A stretch of 53,867 nucleotides of DNA from Cytophagales bacterium (GTDB lineage: Bacteria; Bacteroidota; Bacteroidia; Cytophagales; Cyclobacteriaceae): NCBI GenBank assembly GCA_020403045.1, contig JADBYK010000097.1:1-53867 (forward strand), in the 5' to 3' direction. The translations under genes and the position numbers were made by a program. The notes under the pieces are model-generated. The model had not been told where the DNA came from. It ran no database searches and saw only the letters and a program-made list of their open reading frames with translations. The stretch's first letter is position 1. Every line of letters starts with the position of its first letter. Below, piece by piece: positions 34,402 to 42,961 of this stretch.

Positions 34402-35466
34402 ATGAAAAAAAAGGGAAACAAGACGAAAGAAAAAGTGCTCGTTTATGGCGTTATGGGATTCACGGGAAACCTCTTCTTAGAGTATGCATTTGATAAAAAC
34501 ATGCCTATTATACTTGGGGCACGAGAGGACTCAATAAGACAGAAGTCTAATGGCTATGGGAAGGAATGTCGCATTTTTGCAATTGACGATACCCAGAGCA
34601 TTATACCCCACCTAGCAGACGTAAAGGCGGTTGTCAATTTAGCCAATATTTCCTACCGTGTGAATAGACATTTCATAGACGCCTGCATTGAGACCAATAC
34701 ACATTATGTGGATCTTGCGGCCGAATACCCTGATATGATTGAGATGTATAATCTTCATGATGCAGCACTAGCCAATGGCGTTATGCTAATGCCTGGAGCA
34801 GGCTTTAATCTGGCACCAAGTGATATTGCTGGATTAATTGCATCTGAATTGTTGCCAAATCCGACCAAATTAAGACTTGGATTTGCCACGTTTGGAAATG
34901 CATCCAGAGGAACAATAAATACAGTATTGCGACTTGCTGCAGAAACTGGACATTCGCGTATTTCTGGAAAACTTGTTGCCACCAGCCCTGCTTCTGCAAA
35001 ACACTCGTTCTTTGCAGAAGGCAAAGAATATGTCATGGTTCATAATCCCATAATGGGCGATGCCATAGCTAGCTTTGTGAGCACAAATATTCCGGATATT
35101 ACCTCCTATGCTTACTATCCTTGGATATTGGTTCAGTTTATGAAAGGACGCTTGGATTGGCTACGAAAATTCCTAATAAACCACACTCATTGGTTCTTCC
35201 CGTTAGGTCCAACAAAGAATGAGCTAAAGACCCAGCATAGCTATACTTGGGCTGAGGTCGAAGACAAACGTGGCGATAAATTGATTGTGACTATCAGGGG
35301 TCCACAGCCATACATATTCACGGTCAGAATAATAGGCAATATTATTCAGCGGTTGGTAGATGGAAATATCAAAGAAGGATTTATTCCTCCATCTTTTTAC
35401 GGAAGGAAACTTATCGAAAGCATCGATGGTGTTCAAATCAGCGTTGTTAATAAGTTTCGACCCTAA
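34402..35466 (+). CDS. Saccharopine-dehydrogenase-like NAD(P)-binding protein
   Basis: A 354-residue oxidoreductase. The N-terminal Rossmann loop VLVYGVMGFTGNLFLEYA and the ILGAREDSIRQ strand match the saccharopine dehydrogenase NADP-binding family. NLANISYRVNRHFIDACIETNTHYVDLAAEYPDM and MLMPGAGFNLAPSDIAG follow as in trans-acting enoyl reductase-like members. The substrate is unknown; lipid or polyketide roles occur in relatives. The gene is AT-rich with a poly-lysine start (MKKKGNKTKEK) and lies in the decayed accessory stretch after the FMO remnant, suggesting transfer as a pair. It is separated from the next gene by 361 bases. Confidence 0.82.
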   Translation: MKKKGNKTKEKVLVYGVMGFTGNLFLEYAFDKNMPIILGAREDSIRQKSNGYGKECRIFAIDDTQSIIPHLADVKAVVNLANISYRVNRHFIDACIETNTHYVDLAAEYPDMIEMYNLHDAALANGVMLMPGAGFNLAPSDIAGLIASELLPNPTKLRLGFATFGNASRGTINTVLRLAAETGHSRISGKLVATSPASAKHSFFAEGKEYVMVHNPIMGDAIASFVSTNIPDITSYAYYPWILVQFMKGRLDWLRKFLINHTHWFFPLGPTKNELKTQHSYTWAEVEDKRGDKLIVTIRGPQPYIFTVRIIGNIIQRLVDGNIKEGFIPPSFYGRKLIESIDGVQISVVNKFRP

Positions 35467-35775
35467 AAGCCTTTGTTATTGTTAGCCGACCAACAATCTT
35501 CACTCCTCTGGTCATGCTTATTTCCTCCGTGGCAAGTATTCTGTTTTGCCTTAATGTGTCAACTGATATTTTGCCGGCAAACTAGTCGTATCGGAAAATA
35601 AACGAGTCTCTCAATTACACCCTAACTCTAGTCGCAATGAAAAATAATCGGCAGGGTGAACCAAAAAATAGTTTACGAATAGATCCTCCGCTTAAGCGGT
35701 AGACATTCAAATTGCTTGCCCTGAATTTATAGAACAATGAAGCACGATGCAATGGATGCCCAAATTTCTCCACTC
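35467..35775. other. Intergenic stretch with a 12-bp palindrome
   Basis: No gene seen in 309 bases. The perfect palindrome CCGCTTAAGCGG lies at 35689-35700 and could be an operator. Nothing else stands out. Confidence 0.4.
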
Positions 35776-35812
35776 CAAAAAAAAGACCGCCTCATCAATT
35801 TGAGACGGTCTC
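35776..35812 (-). terminator. Rho-independent terminator of the repeat-domain secreted gene
   Basis: The 11-bp stem AGACCG-CTCA/TGAG-CGGTCT (35784-35794 with 35802-35812 after a short loop; one mismatch) is followed on the minus strand by a run of eight T. It lies 16 bases after the stop at 35828. Confidence 0.85.
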
Positions 35813-35827
35813 TTAAAATAAAGCAGC

Positions 35828-36433
35828 TTACTTCAGTGAAATCCCAGCTATGTTTCTGCCGGTCGAGTAAACCATGGCTGTTGCCTCCGCATCTTCTTTC
35901 TTGGTTTTTTTGGCGAACGTCATCACATCTTTCTCAATAGAGTTGTTGACTATTCCGTAGGTGACAAAAGGGATGAGCTTGATTCCACCATACGAAGAAC
36001 TCTTTACTGAGTAGGACTGAATCGGCTCCGCAAGAACATAGGCGGTAATTCCCCAAATCTTGGTTACGGTAGCTATTCCACTATTCTCTGGTGTGGCTAC
36101 ATCCGTAAAACGAATGGCCTGAGCCGTTTTGCCTCCCGAATAGATAATCGCATCGAAAGAAGTATTCGACTTCTTTACTTTTCGAGCCGACAATCTAACA
36201 AACTGATTCGCCTTGTCGGAGATGGTCTCGTTTACAACCCCTCTCGTTAAAAGAGAAATAATTTTGGGGCTCGTTTTAATTGTGGCCACCGTTTCATACT
36301 GGCGTAAAGGCTGGTTTAAAATGTAGACCTCCTTGCCTTGAATCTTTGCTACCCTTGCGAGTGAAGGGTCCTGCGCTTGCACCGACAGCACACTTCCTAG
36401 AAGCACGACTGCCATCATTTTCATGATTTTCAT
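35828..36433 (-). CDS. Secreted protein with two tandem repeat domains
   Basis: A 201-residue protein with a signal peptide (MKIMKMMAVVLLGSVLSVQAQ). The mature part is two related units of about 85 residues. Unit 1 starts VAKIQGKEVYILNQPLRQYETV; unit 2 starts VTKIWGITAYVLAEPIQSYSV. Both continue through LL-RGVVNETISDKA / FVTYGIVNNSIEKDV, K-rich stretches, and IIYSGGKTAQAIRF / MVYSTGRNIAGISL. This shows an internal duplication. No family was recognised; a periplasmic binding role is possible. It has its own terminator and a pair of direct repeats upstream, so it is probably a separately controlled single-gene unit. Confidence 0.75.
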   Translation of the reverse strand: MKIMKMMAVVLLGSVLSVQAQDPSLARVAKIQGKEVYILNQPLRQYETVATIKTSPKIISLLTRGVVNETISDKANQFVRLSARKVKKSNTSFDAIIYSGGKTAQAIRFTDVATPENSGIATVTKIWGITAYVLAEPIQSYSVKSSSYGGIKLIPFVTYGIVNNSIEKDVMTFAKKTKKEDAEATAMVYSTGRNIAGISLK

Positions 36434-36476
36434 TTGTATATAATCTGCTACAAAAATCTACAAATGAGAGCGGCCT

Positions 36477-36529
36477 GCTATTGATTTGAGTTAAGAACCC
36501 CTGTGGGCGCCATTGATTTGGGTTAAGAA
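36477..36529 (-). promoter_or_regulatory. Two 21-bp direct repeats, candidate operators
   Basis: On the minus strand TTCTTAACYCAAATCAAT plus RGC occurs twice (36477-36497 and 36509-36529), 19 of 21 identical and 32 bases apart, about three helical turns. They lie 44-96 bases upstream of the secreted gene at 36433. Confidence 0.5.
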
Positions 36530-36552
36530 AAATAAATTGATTGAGAAGTCGC

Positions 36553-36594
36553 AAAATAAAAACAAAGGTCAATACAATAAATGCATTGACCTTT
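36553..36594 (-). terminator. Terminator of the erythromycin-esterase-like gene
   Basis: The perfect 10-bp stem AAAGGTCAAT/ATTGACCTTT (36564-36573 with 36585-36594) has an 11-base loop. It is followed on the minus strand by a T-rich run. It lies 120 bases after the stop at 36715. Confidence 0.7.
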
Positions 36595-36714
36595 CTGCCG
36601 TAATCGGTAATTCTTTACTTCTTTACACAAAAGAGTGCGTTGATTCCAAAATTAGAATACAGCCCTATCATCACTTGCTCCAAGTGTCCGTAGTATTTTT
36701 GAAACGGATTTCTC

Positions 36715-38109
36715 CTAATTTGGCTTTGTACCTGTCGTTTTCTCTAAAAAAACAATAGCATCATATTCGGCTCCAAGCCGTTGTTCCACGGTAGATTTCT
36801 CCATGGTAGATCCGATGAAATACACTTTCATCGGTTTATCAAAAAGTGCCTTTAGCTCCGCATTCCCATTTATGGCAGACATGGGCAGAAAAAACTGCGA
36901 CCATTTTCCCAACGCAAATGCCTGGGTAATAGTATGCTCTGGCTTAGGATCGATTTTCAACTCACCCAACACAGGCGCACCATTTACTTCATGTACAACT
37001 CTTACGGTTCCGCCATTAGTAAAGAAACCAATTGTATAGTAGTTTGCCTGATAACGCTGTTTCAAATGATAGCCCATTTGCGTGGTGATTGACTTGTTGT
37101 TTCCGGAGTGCCCTGCATGGGCCCAAAGTATCATTTTCTTGCTGTTCTCAAACTTCTGTATCCAATCCACGTTGTCCGCCATCGTGGTATCCCGGTAATT
37201 GAAACCCTTCAATTCGTCTTCCACGTAAATAAATCCATTGAAAGTTTGTTGAACTATCTTCCAATGGCGTAATGTTAACTCGTATGCCCGCTCTCCGCCT
37301 TTGGCTATGAGTGCTGCCTTGTTGGATTGAAAATAGGCGTTGATCGTATTCCACTGATTTCGAAAGTCAGACACCGCAGTTGGAAGAATTTTCAATAATT
37401 GCTCATTGCTGTACTTCGTAAAATATTCCTCAAAGTCATTGAGAAAGTGCTTGGATGTCGTGTTAAAGGATGACACGTATGATGGATCAAATTGTGATAT
37501 GTATGCCTGAACGCGCTTCGCACTCGGTTCACACGTTTGATTATCAAAACCATAAAAAGTAACTTTATTTGCGGCAGACTGGCCATTGTTATATTCCCTC
37601 AGCCATTCAATGAGCTGAACAAACTCCTGATTGTTGTAGACCCAACTGTTTTTAATACTCTGCACAGCACTTAAGCCTGTGCCTGCACCTCCAAGAATGT
37701 ATTCATTGATGTTTTGTGCCGTGGAGAAATTCGTCTCTACCGAAAGAACCCGAAAATTCAATTGTTGAACCATGTGCCGAATCATCCGATGCCGGAGTGT
37801 TACAAACTCACTCGTTCCGTGTGTTGATTCACCCAGTGCCACAATCTGCTTATCAGCTAAAAAGGGATTGAGTGTCGCCAGATCGGCTGTGCTTGAAGTG
37901 GGAGTCAATGAAGAAATGGAGGTGATCAAGTTGCCAAACCCCTGATTGTTGAGTGTCTCCAGAACCTGAGCGGAAGAAGGGCTCGGATCATTTTTGGAAC
38001 TGCAGGAGGCGAACAAAAATAGCGCTGCCGAAATCGTTAGTGAAGCCATTAAAAGCTTAGTTGCCACTAAGCCCCTTAAAATAAATGTAATTCTTGAATT
38101 CGTTTTCAT
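36715..38109 (-). CDS. Erythromycin-esterase-family lipoprotein
   Basis: A 464-residue lipoprotein; the lipobox LFASC gives C36. The erythromycin esterase fold is shown by ALGESTHGTSEF (E94, H97), the LRHRMIRHM helix, VLSVETNFS (E125), FYGFDNQT and WAHAGHSGN. These are the catalytic His/Glu patches of EreA/EreB. In Bacteroidota most family members are not macrolide esterases, so resistance should not be inferred; the true ester substrate is unknown. The gene stands alone between its own terminator and a divergent histidine kinase gene. Confidence 0.87.
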   Translation of the reverse strand: MKTNSRITFILRGLVATKLLMASLTISAALFLFASCSSKNDPSPSSAQVLETLNNQGFGNLITSISSLTPTSSTADLATLNPFLADKQIVALGESTHGTSEFVTLRHRMIRHMVQQLNFRVLSVETNFSTAQNINEYILGGAGTGLSAVQSIKNSWVYNNQEFVQLIEWLREYNNGQSAANKVTFYGFDNQTCEPSAKRVQAYISQFDPSYVSSFNTTSKHFLNDFEEYFTKYSNEQLLKILPTAVSDFRNQWNTINAYFQSNKAALIAKGGERAYELTLRHWKIVQQTFNGFIYVEDELKGFNYRDTTMADNVDWIQKFENSKKMILWAHAGHSGNNKSITTQMGYHLKQRYQANYYTIGFFTNGGTVRVVHEVNGAPVLGELKIDPKPEHTITQAFALGKWSQFFLPMSAINGNAELKALFDKPMKVYFIGSTMEKSTVEQRLGAEYDAIVFLEKTTGTKPN

Positions 38110-38329
38110 AAATATTTTTTTGTTTGGTTACTTGCTCAAAATAACGGCATCACTTCGAAAACAGCCGAGTTTATATGTTGAGTTGAATAGTTGTTACATC
38201 AATGAAATTCCTCTTTGACGAATTGAATTCATCAAAGAGGAAAAATTTAAAATCTTCGATTTTATTTTCGTTTGTTTGGGGAATATTTAGGCGGACGGAA
38301 TGCCATTTCGTTAAATTGAGAGTACTTTG

Positions 38330-39358
38330 ATGAATCAAATTGTGTCAGTAAACAGAATGAAAAGTCTTTTTGAAAATACAACGCATTTGAAAAGCATTTA
38401 CAAATGGATGGTACTACTTGCGATAGGCATTGTCATCACAGTATCTGTTGTACTGAATAATTCAAAGATTAACTACGCCTTTGTTACAATAGCTATTCAA
38501 CCCCTTTTGGCAGCTTTCTATCTCATCGTTATTGCGATAGGGTACTGGCTTGGCGTTACGCTTTTTAGTACAAGAAAATACCTTCGTTACTTAGTTTCCC
38601 TTATACTGTTAGTCGCTTTGGGCGCTGCAACTGCCGAGTACCTAAGCCCCTTTGAAGGACCCGATTTTGGCCCTATCAGCATAAACCTGCATGTAATCAG
38701 CTTAACATTTATTTTATTGTTGGCAGCCTATGCGCAATCAGTACGAGAATTTATCGGACGAAAGGTGGAGATGCAGGAATATCGATACCAAAAAGTTCAG
38801 GCTGAGTTACAGTTATTGAAAAGACAACTGAATCCACATTTTCTTTTTAACACCCTGAACAGTATTTATTTCAAGGCAACGCAGCAAAGTGATGAAGCGG
38901 CAGACATGATTTTAAACTTGTCGGACTTACTCAGGTATCAACTCAAAATGGAAACGACCAATGAAGTGACGCTACAGGAAGAAGTTGATTTTCTACAACA
39001 CTATATTTATTTTGAAAAACGGAAATTGCCTCCAAACATGACAGTCGCTTTCAATTGCCAGATTGACGCCCCAAAGCTAAAAGTAGCACCTAACATGCTG
39101 ATGACGTTGGTAGAGAATGCGTTTAAGCATGGCGTACTGGCTCAGGATGTTGGTGTAATTTCTATAGAGCTTATCCAGAAAAAGGGTTCACTATTATTAC
39201 AAACATTCAATCCGATTGGCGACCTCGAAATAAAAAGAAGTGGAACGGGAACAGAAAATCTAAAGAAGCGCTTAGACTTTCTTTACCCGAACCGGCACAA
39301 GCTTACCTTTGACAAAAAAGAAAATACATTTCATGCAAGCCTCCAAATCGAATCATAA
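38330..39358 (+). CDS. LytS/YehU-type sensor histidine kinase, second pair
   Basis: A 342-residue membrane kinase. Four hydrophobic segments (about 25-42, 50-72, 86-101 and 118-136) are followed by a helical linker and the His_kinase domain. H170 sits in RQLNPHFLFNTLNSIYFKA. The ATP site reads APNMLMTLVENAFKHGVL and TGTENLKKRLDFLYP. An ATG at 38330 directly after a TTG is chosen; MKSLF at 38357 is also possible. The response regulator gene starts 26 bases before its stop. The 220 bases upstream are shared with the divergent esterase-like gene. Confidence 0.92.
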   Translation: MNQIVSVNRMKSLFENTTHLKSIYKWMVLLAIGIVITVSVVLNNSKINYAFVTIAIQPLLAAFYLIVIAIGYWLGVTLFSTRKYLRYLVSLILLVALGAATAEYLSPFEGPDFGPISINLHVISLTFILLLAAYAQSVREFIGRKVEMQEYRYQKVQAELQLLKRQLNPHFLFNTLNSIYFKATQQSDEAADMILNLSDLLRYQLKMETTNEVTLQEEVDFLQHYIYFEKRKLPPNMTVAFNCQIDAPKLKVAPNMLMTLVENAFKHGVLAQDVGVISIELIQKKGSLLLQTFNPIGDLEIKRSGTGTENLKKRLDFLYPNRHKLTFDKKENTFHASLQIES

Positions 39359-40028
39359 AATCATCCGATGTGTAATTGTTGAAGATGAACCTGATGCGCA
39401 AACCCTCTTAAAAAGCTATTGCCAGAAATCAGGAAACCTGGAAGTGAAGGCAACTTTTTTTGATGCACTTTCTGCCGTGCGATACGTAGAGCAAAATGCC
39501 GTTGACCTACTCTTTCTGGACATCCAATTGCCCGGCATCAGCGGGCTGTCGATGCTGCCGCTTCTTACGTATCAACCAAAAGTGATTTTCACCACTGCCT
39601 ACGGTGATTACGCTCTCGAAGCCTTTAATTTTAATGTGATCGATTATCTATTAAAACCAATTCGGTTTGAACGCTTTTTAAAGGCCATTGCAAAAATGGA
39701 CGACCACACCCAACGGGCTCTGCCCGAAAAGATTACTTTTGATCAGGTTGCCAACGAAGCCTTTGCACCGGCAAAAGTAACGCACGTAGAAGCCTTTGGA
39801 AACTACTTAAAAGTACATGACTGCTCTAAGGCAGTGATTCTTCATTTGACCATGAAAGATATCGCAGTGCGACTGGAGCCATACGGATTTATTCGTGTTC
39901 ACAAAAGTTACTTGGTTAACGCTCCATTTGTGCAGAAGGCAACTGACACCGAATGTTTATTAACCACGGGTGTTTCTATACCAATCGGCATCAGCTATAG
40001 GCAGCAAGTGAGATCGAAGTTTGCCTAG
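39333..40028 (+). CDS. LytTR-family response regulator, second pair
   Basis: A 231-residue regulator. The receiver has CVIVEDEPDAQTLL, D63 in LLFLDIQLPGISGLS, and FTTAYGDYALEAFNFNVIDYLLKPIRFERF. The LytTR domain (about 135-231) shows VTHVEAFGNYLKVHD, LTMKDIAVRLEPYGFIRVHKSYLVN and a final PIGISYRQQVRSKF. It overlaps the kinase gene, so the two are coupled. No adjacent target gene is obvious; the erythromycin-esterase-like and repeat-domain genes are candidates by position only. Confidence 0.92.
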   Translation: MQASKSNHKIIRCVIVEDEPDAQTLLKSYCQKSGNLEVKATFFDALSAVRYVEQNAVDLLFLDIQLPGISGLSMLPLLTYQPKVIFTTAYGDYALEAFNFNVIDYLLKPIRFERFLKAIAKMDDHTQRALPEKITFDQVANEAFAPAKVTHVEAFGNYLKVHDCSKAVILHLTMKDIAVRLEPYGFIRVHKSYLVNAPFVQKATDTECLLTTGVSIPIGISYRQQVRSKFA

Positions 40029-40084
40029 TTTGTTTTGGTTAAGATGAATTTTTGTCTTTAATCGAAACTATCCATTAGGAATGC

Positions 40085-40180
40085 CTATTTTGAAATTTCT
40101 TGAATCTTCGCTGCATCGAACTGTGGAACTGCAACTTGTTGAAAGCTCTTTAAAGCCCATTTCTCTGCCGTGACTTTTTT
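40085..40180 (-). pseudogene. Possible C-terminal gene remnant
   Basis: An open stretch of 31 codons ending in a stop, with text such as VTAEKWALKSFQQVAVPQF and DAAKIQEISK. There is no start, and an upstream stop. It may be a decayed gene end or chance; the rest of 40029-40283 has no gene. Confidence 0.25.
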
Positions 40181-40283
40181 TCAAGGGTAAGATGTAACCT
40201 GCAAAAAAGCACAAGTGAAATTCATTTTACATGCAACCCTTTGCCCATAATTGGCATCTTAACGGAAATAACCTAAACTCAAT

Positions 40284-40583
40284 ATGATAAGAAACAAAGT
40301 TTCCGCTTCGTGGGGGGCAGCAGTCCTTCTAATTTCAACTTTTTTTAACAATGACAGGGTGTTCAATACGAGAAGCCGTTCGAAAAGCTGTTGATGAGAG
40401 AACACAAACAAAACTGCCCAACAAGCCTCTAAATAGGGAACAAATAAGTGAAGACGTAGATTATTATGTCAGCACCGTTAAAAAAATATGCCCTTATCCT
40501 TATATGAACTCATCAAAAAAAAAATTGACAGCTTTGCCAATGATTTTAAAAAACATCAATCCCGTGAGCCTTTAGTGTTTTAT
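40284..40583 (+). pseudogene. Lipoprotein gene, frameshifted and cut by the IS element
   Basis: From the ATG at 40284 the text MIRNKVSASWGAAVLLISTFF ends in a T7 run. Adding one T restores LTMTGCSIREAVRKAV, a clear lipobox with a Cys. The next part (ISEDVDYYVSTVKKICPYPYM) resembles the N terminus of S41-peptidase-like lipoproteins. A second shift at an A10 run (40515-40524) would restore IDSFANDFKKHQSREPLVFY. The gene then hits the IS end at 40584. Both shifts are single-base losses in homopolymers, so sequencing error is a fair alternative for them, but not for the IS truncation. Confidence 0.65.
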
Positions 40584-41988
40584 CCCAGATTATGCATTAG
40601 AAAATTCTAATGGTTGACTTTTTTGCCTCACAATATCAAATAATCCGTCCAGCCATATTCGTTTTTCTCCAATCGCTGAGATGTTCAGGGTTGTTTTTCC
40701 AGCATGTTTTGTGATCCAACTTCCTAATGCAAAGCATTTGAATCGTAAGGTGCTTAAAGTGGCCTGGCTCTTACTCTGAAGCACTATTTGCCTGAACAAA
40801 CTCATCAGGTTATAACCCATCATGATGGTTCTAAATGCAGCTTCTGTGGCCCAAAACTTGTCCATGCAAAAACTATCCAAGCCAAAATCATATTTGAGTT
40901 CTTTGATGCGGTTTTCAGCGTCCGCACGGTCTTTGTAACTAAGCCATATTTGCTCAGCGGGAAGGTGGAGATTAGTAACATATAAGATGTAGCGATACCT
41001 GCCCAAGGGTTCATCAAACAATAAGAGTTTGCCAGTGGCTTTGGTGAGTGTCTCTATGTTTTTTCGAACTGCAACCATTCTTCTTGGATGCTGCCAATTG
41101 TGAGATTGATATTCAAACTCGGTGATCTCTATACCATCTTTTAATTTTGTCCATTCTTTTTTTGACCGCATTTCTTGTTTGATGTTGGGGTACATTTTCA
41201 CAGCGATGATGTAGTTGGTTTTCTTTTCTTGTTCTAAATAGTTCAAGAAATCATGGGCATAAAACCCACTGTCTGCCCGTACCAATCCTACTTTTTTATC
41301 TTTCAGGATTTCAAAGGTTTCATCGATAAATGCCTTGGCATTGCTGAGTGCCGAAGTATTGCCTGGCCGGAGCCATGCGTTGGCCACCATCCTTGTTTCG
41401 GCTATGAAGGCCATGAGTGGGTGATGGGATGACCTCCCAGGCTTGTTAGGATTATACCCTACTTTACTTCCTTCTTGTTCCCCATAGCGTGTCATCACCA
41501 AACTATCGAAATCAACGGAAATATTTTTTATCTTCAGGTTATCGACAAACCATTTTTGCAGCGGCACAAACACTTCGGTGTTCCGCTTCCAACTAAACTT
41601 TTGAAAGAACCTGCTGTAAGTACTTTGAGAGGGGGCTTGTTTCCAGCCAAAGATTTCTTGCAAGACTTTGTCGTAACGCAAATAGGCAGAGTGACTGAAG
41701 CGACCCGCACCGTTCCAGATACTTGTCCAAAAGCATTCAATGATATGTATCGGTTCATACCCGCGGTTAGAACCTTTCTCCGAAAGGTCTAGCCCACTCA
41801 TGAATGCTTTGATGCCTATGTTGTCAACTATATCTTTCATACGCTTCATGCCGCCCCAAGCGGTGACATTTTTATCCGTAAATAATACTTGTATCTCTTT
41901 CATCTGGTTGGTTTTGTTTGATCGTCAAGTAAAGATAACTTAATCAGGCTTTTATGAATGCATTAATGTTCCGAATGAATAATCTGGG
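40584..41988 (-). mobile_element. IS1380-family insertion sequence
   Basis: One transposase gene lies between terminal inverted repeats that share CCCAGATTAT, then CATT after one mismatch (left end from 40584, right end to 41988). The length of about 1.4 kb fits a small IS. Flanks read TTAT and TTAA, so no clean 4-bp target duplication is seen; this may reflect later mutation or deletion. It cut the lipoprotein gene at 40284-40583. Confidence 0.85.
40590..41903 (-). CDS. IS1380-family transposase
   Basis: A 437-residue DDE transposase. The family hallmark GYNPNKPGRSSHHPLMAFI is present, followed by NAWLRPGNTSALSNAKAF. DDE residues are expected in ISVDFDSLVMTRYG (D), GLVRADSGFYAH (D) and YKDRADAENRIKELKYDFGLD (E). 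The N-terminal helical DNA-binding region is intact and there is no internal stop, so the element could still be active. It starts MKEIQVLFTDKNV and is read against the direction of the interrupted gene. Confidence 0.93.
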   Translation of the reverse strand: MKEIQVLFTDKNVTAWGGMKRMKDIVDNIGIKAFMSGLDLSEKGSNRGYEPIHIIECFWTSIWNGAGRFSHSAYLRYDKVLQEIFGWKQAPSQSTYSRFFQKFSWKRNTEVFVPLQKWFVDNLKIKNISVDFDSLVMTRYGEQEGSKVGYNPNKPGRSSHHPLMAFIAETRMVANAWLRPGNTSALSNAKAFIDETFEILKDKKVGLVRADSGFYAHDFLNYLEQEKKTNYIIAVKMYPNIKQEMRSKKEWTKLKDGIEITEFEYQSHNWQHPRRMVAVRKNIETLTKATGKLLLFDEPLGRYRYILYVTNLHLPAEQIWLSYKDRADAENRIKELKYDFGLDSFCMDKFWATEAAFRTIMMGYNLMSLFRQIVLQSKSQATLSTLRFKCFALGSWITKHAGKTTLNISAIGEKRIWLDGLFDIVRQKSQPLEFSNA

Positions 41989-42049
41989 TTAAATGATAGT
42001 GGAGAACGCTATTGCTAACCGTTGTGCCATCATTAAAATAATTAGGCCA

Positions 42050-42640
42050 ATGAAAATCATTTCAATCCTTTCACTAACTCTCTTATTTTCTGCCCGTTTA
42101 GTCGCTCAAAAGGAATCGCGTGGCACTCTTTGGAAGCCTTCGCAACCCAATTTTGCAGTATAGCAGGCACTGGAAATTGAGGCCGTACCTTTTGTTTATC
42201 TGAGCAAAGGCTACCATGTATCAGTGGGCTACCGCTTACAAAAATTCAGATTTAGCGCAAGCATTATCGATGCCGGAGCCTTTGACTCCGAGGCTTCGAA
42301 TGATGAATTTGAGAGATTTGAGAGCATGGGAACGTTTGGCCTTTTCGCTGGCTACAATGTTTGGAAAAATCTGGAGATGTACGTGTTCGTAGATAGGCAA
42401 GTATTTGACATCAAACAAAAGAGTAGTTCAGAAACGAAATAAATAAATTCTGTTTCTCCCGGAATTGGGGTCAGCTATCGATTCTTTATTGGTCGTTAAT
42501 TTTATATTCAGCCAGGGTATCACTTATCTATAAGAGCTGGACAAGACATAAAATTCAAGGACGATACTTCCTATTCAATTTCCACTGCCGATTTCTTCCC
42601 TGTTGTTAGATTTGGTATAAAGCCATGGAAGAAGTTTTAA
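42050..42640 (+). pseudogene. Outer-membrane protein gene with three in-frame stops
   Basis: A single frame from the ATG at 42050 to 42640 gives 196 residues: a signal peptide (MKIISILSLTLLFSARLVAQ), barrel text such as VPFVYLSKGYHVSVGYRLQKF, and a barrel end (FIQPGYHL-type, VVRFGIKPWKKF). It is broken by TAG (codon 38, 42161-42163), TAA (codon 131, 42440-42442) and TAA (codon 150, 42497-42499). No shift is needed, so homopolymer errors cannot explain it. Nonsense mutations (for example CAG to TAG, CAA to TAA) are the simplest cause. It lies 62 bases right of the IS element. Confidence 0.7.
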
Positions 42641-42935
42641 TTATTGTCTAAAATAAGCCTATCAAGGTTTGTCTAATTCAACCTATTCAATAATTTTCAA
42701 TTCATCTCAGACTCGAATCCATTTTCCATTTTGCGACTCAGGAATGTAAGTGTTGATTGTTAGATGATACAAATTTACATATTTAGCAAGGTGGCTATTT
42801 TCTGGTAGCGTGGAATTTTCAGTTCTCACCGCCCACTTGAATTCGTATGATACACAAGTGGATGGATGATTTTCCTGGCCGGAAGAGAGACTATTTCAAA
42901 AAATGCTTCCCACATCGCAATCTTAAAACTTTGCG
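42641..42935. other. Intergenic stretch before purB
   Basis: No gene seen. A 7-bp inverted repeat CCACTTG/CAAGTGG (42833-42839 with 42855-42861) is the only structure noticed. The purB frame runs open from 42866, but it is non-coding there. Confidence 0.4.
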
Positions 42936-42943
42936 TATTTTTG
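42936..42943 (+). promoter_or_regulatory. Bacteroidota -7 promoter element TATTTTTG for purB
   Basis: A perfect TAnnTTTG match ending 18 bases before the GTG at 42962. An upstream ATG at 42866 would lie before the promoter, which supports the GTG start. Confidence 0.5.
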
Positions 42944-42961
42944 TTTCCTAACTTTTTTATC

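Noticed and set aside
36715-38109. Macrolide resistance gene
   Set aside because: The fold matches erythromycin esterase, but it is a chromosomal lipoprotein in a Bacteroidota context; family members usually have other or unknown substrates.
40584-41988. Exact target-site duplication around the IS element
   Set aside because: The flanks TTAT and TTAA are not identical, so no duplication could be claimed.
42164-42223. Separate small gene starting near 42224 (GTG)
   Set aside because: It is part of the same frame as the outer-membrane protein begun at 42050, between two of its stops.
42866-42961. N-terminal extension of PurB from the ATG at 42866
   Set aside because: The promoter element lies downstream of it, and the GTG at 42962 gives the normal length and N terminus.
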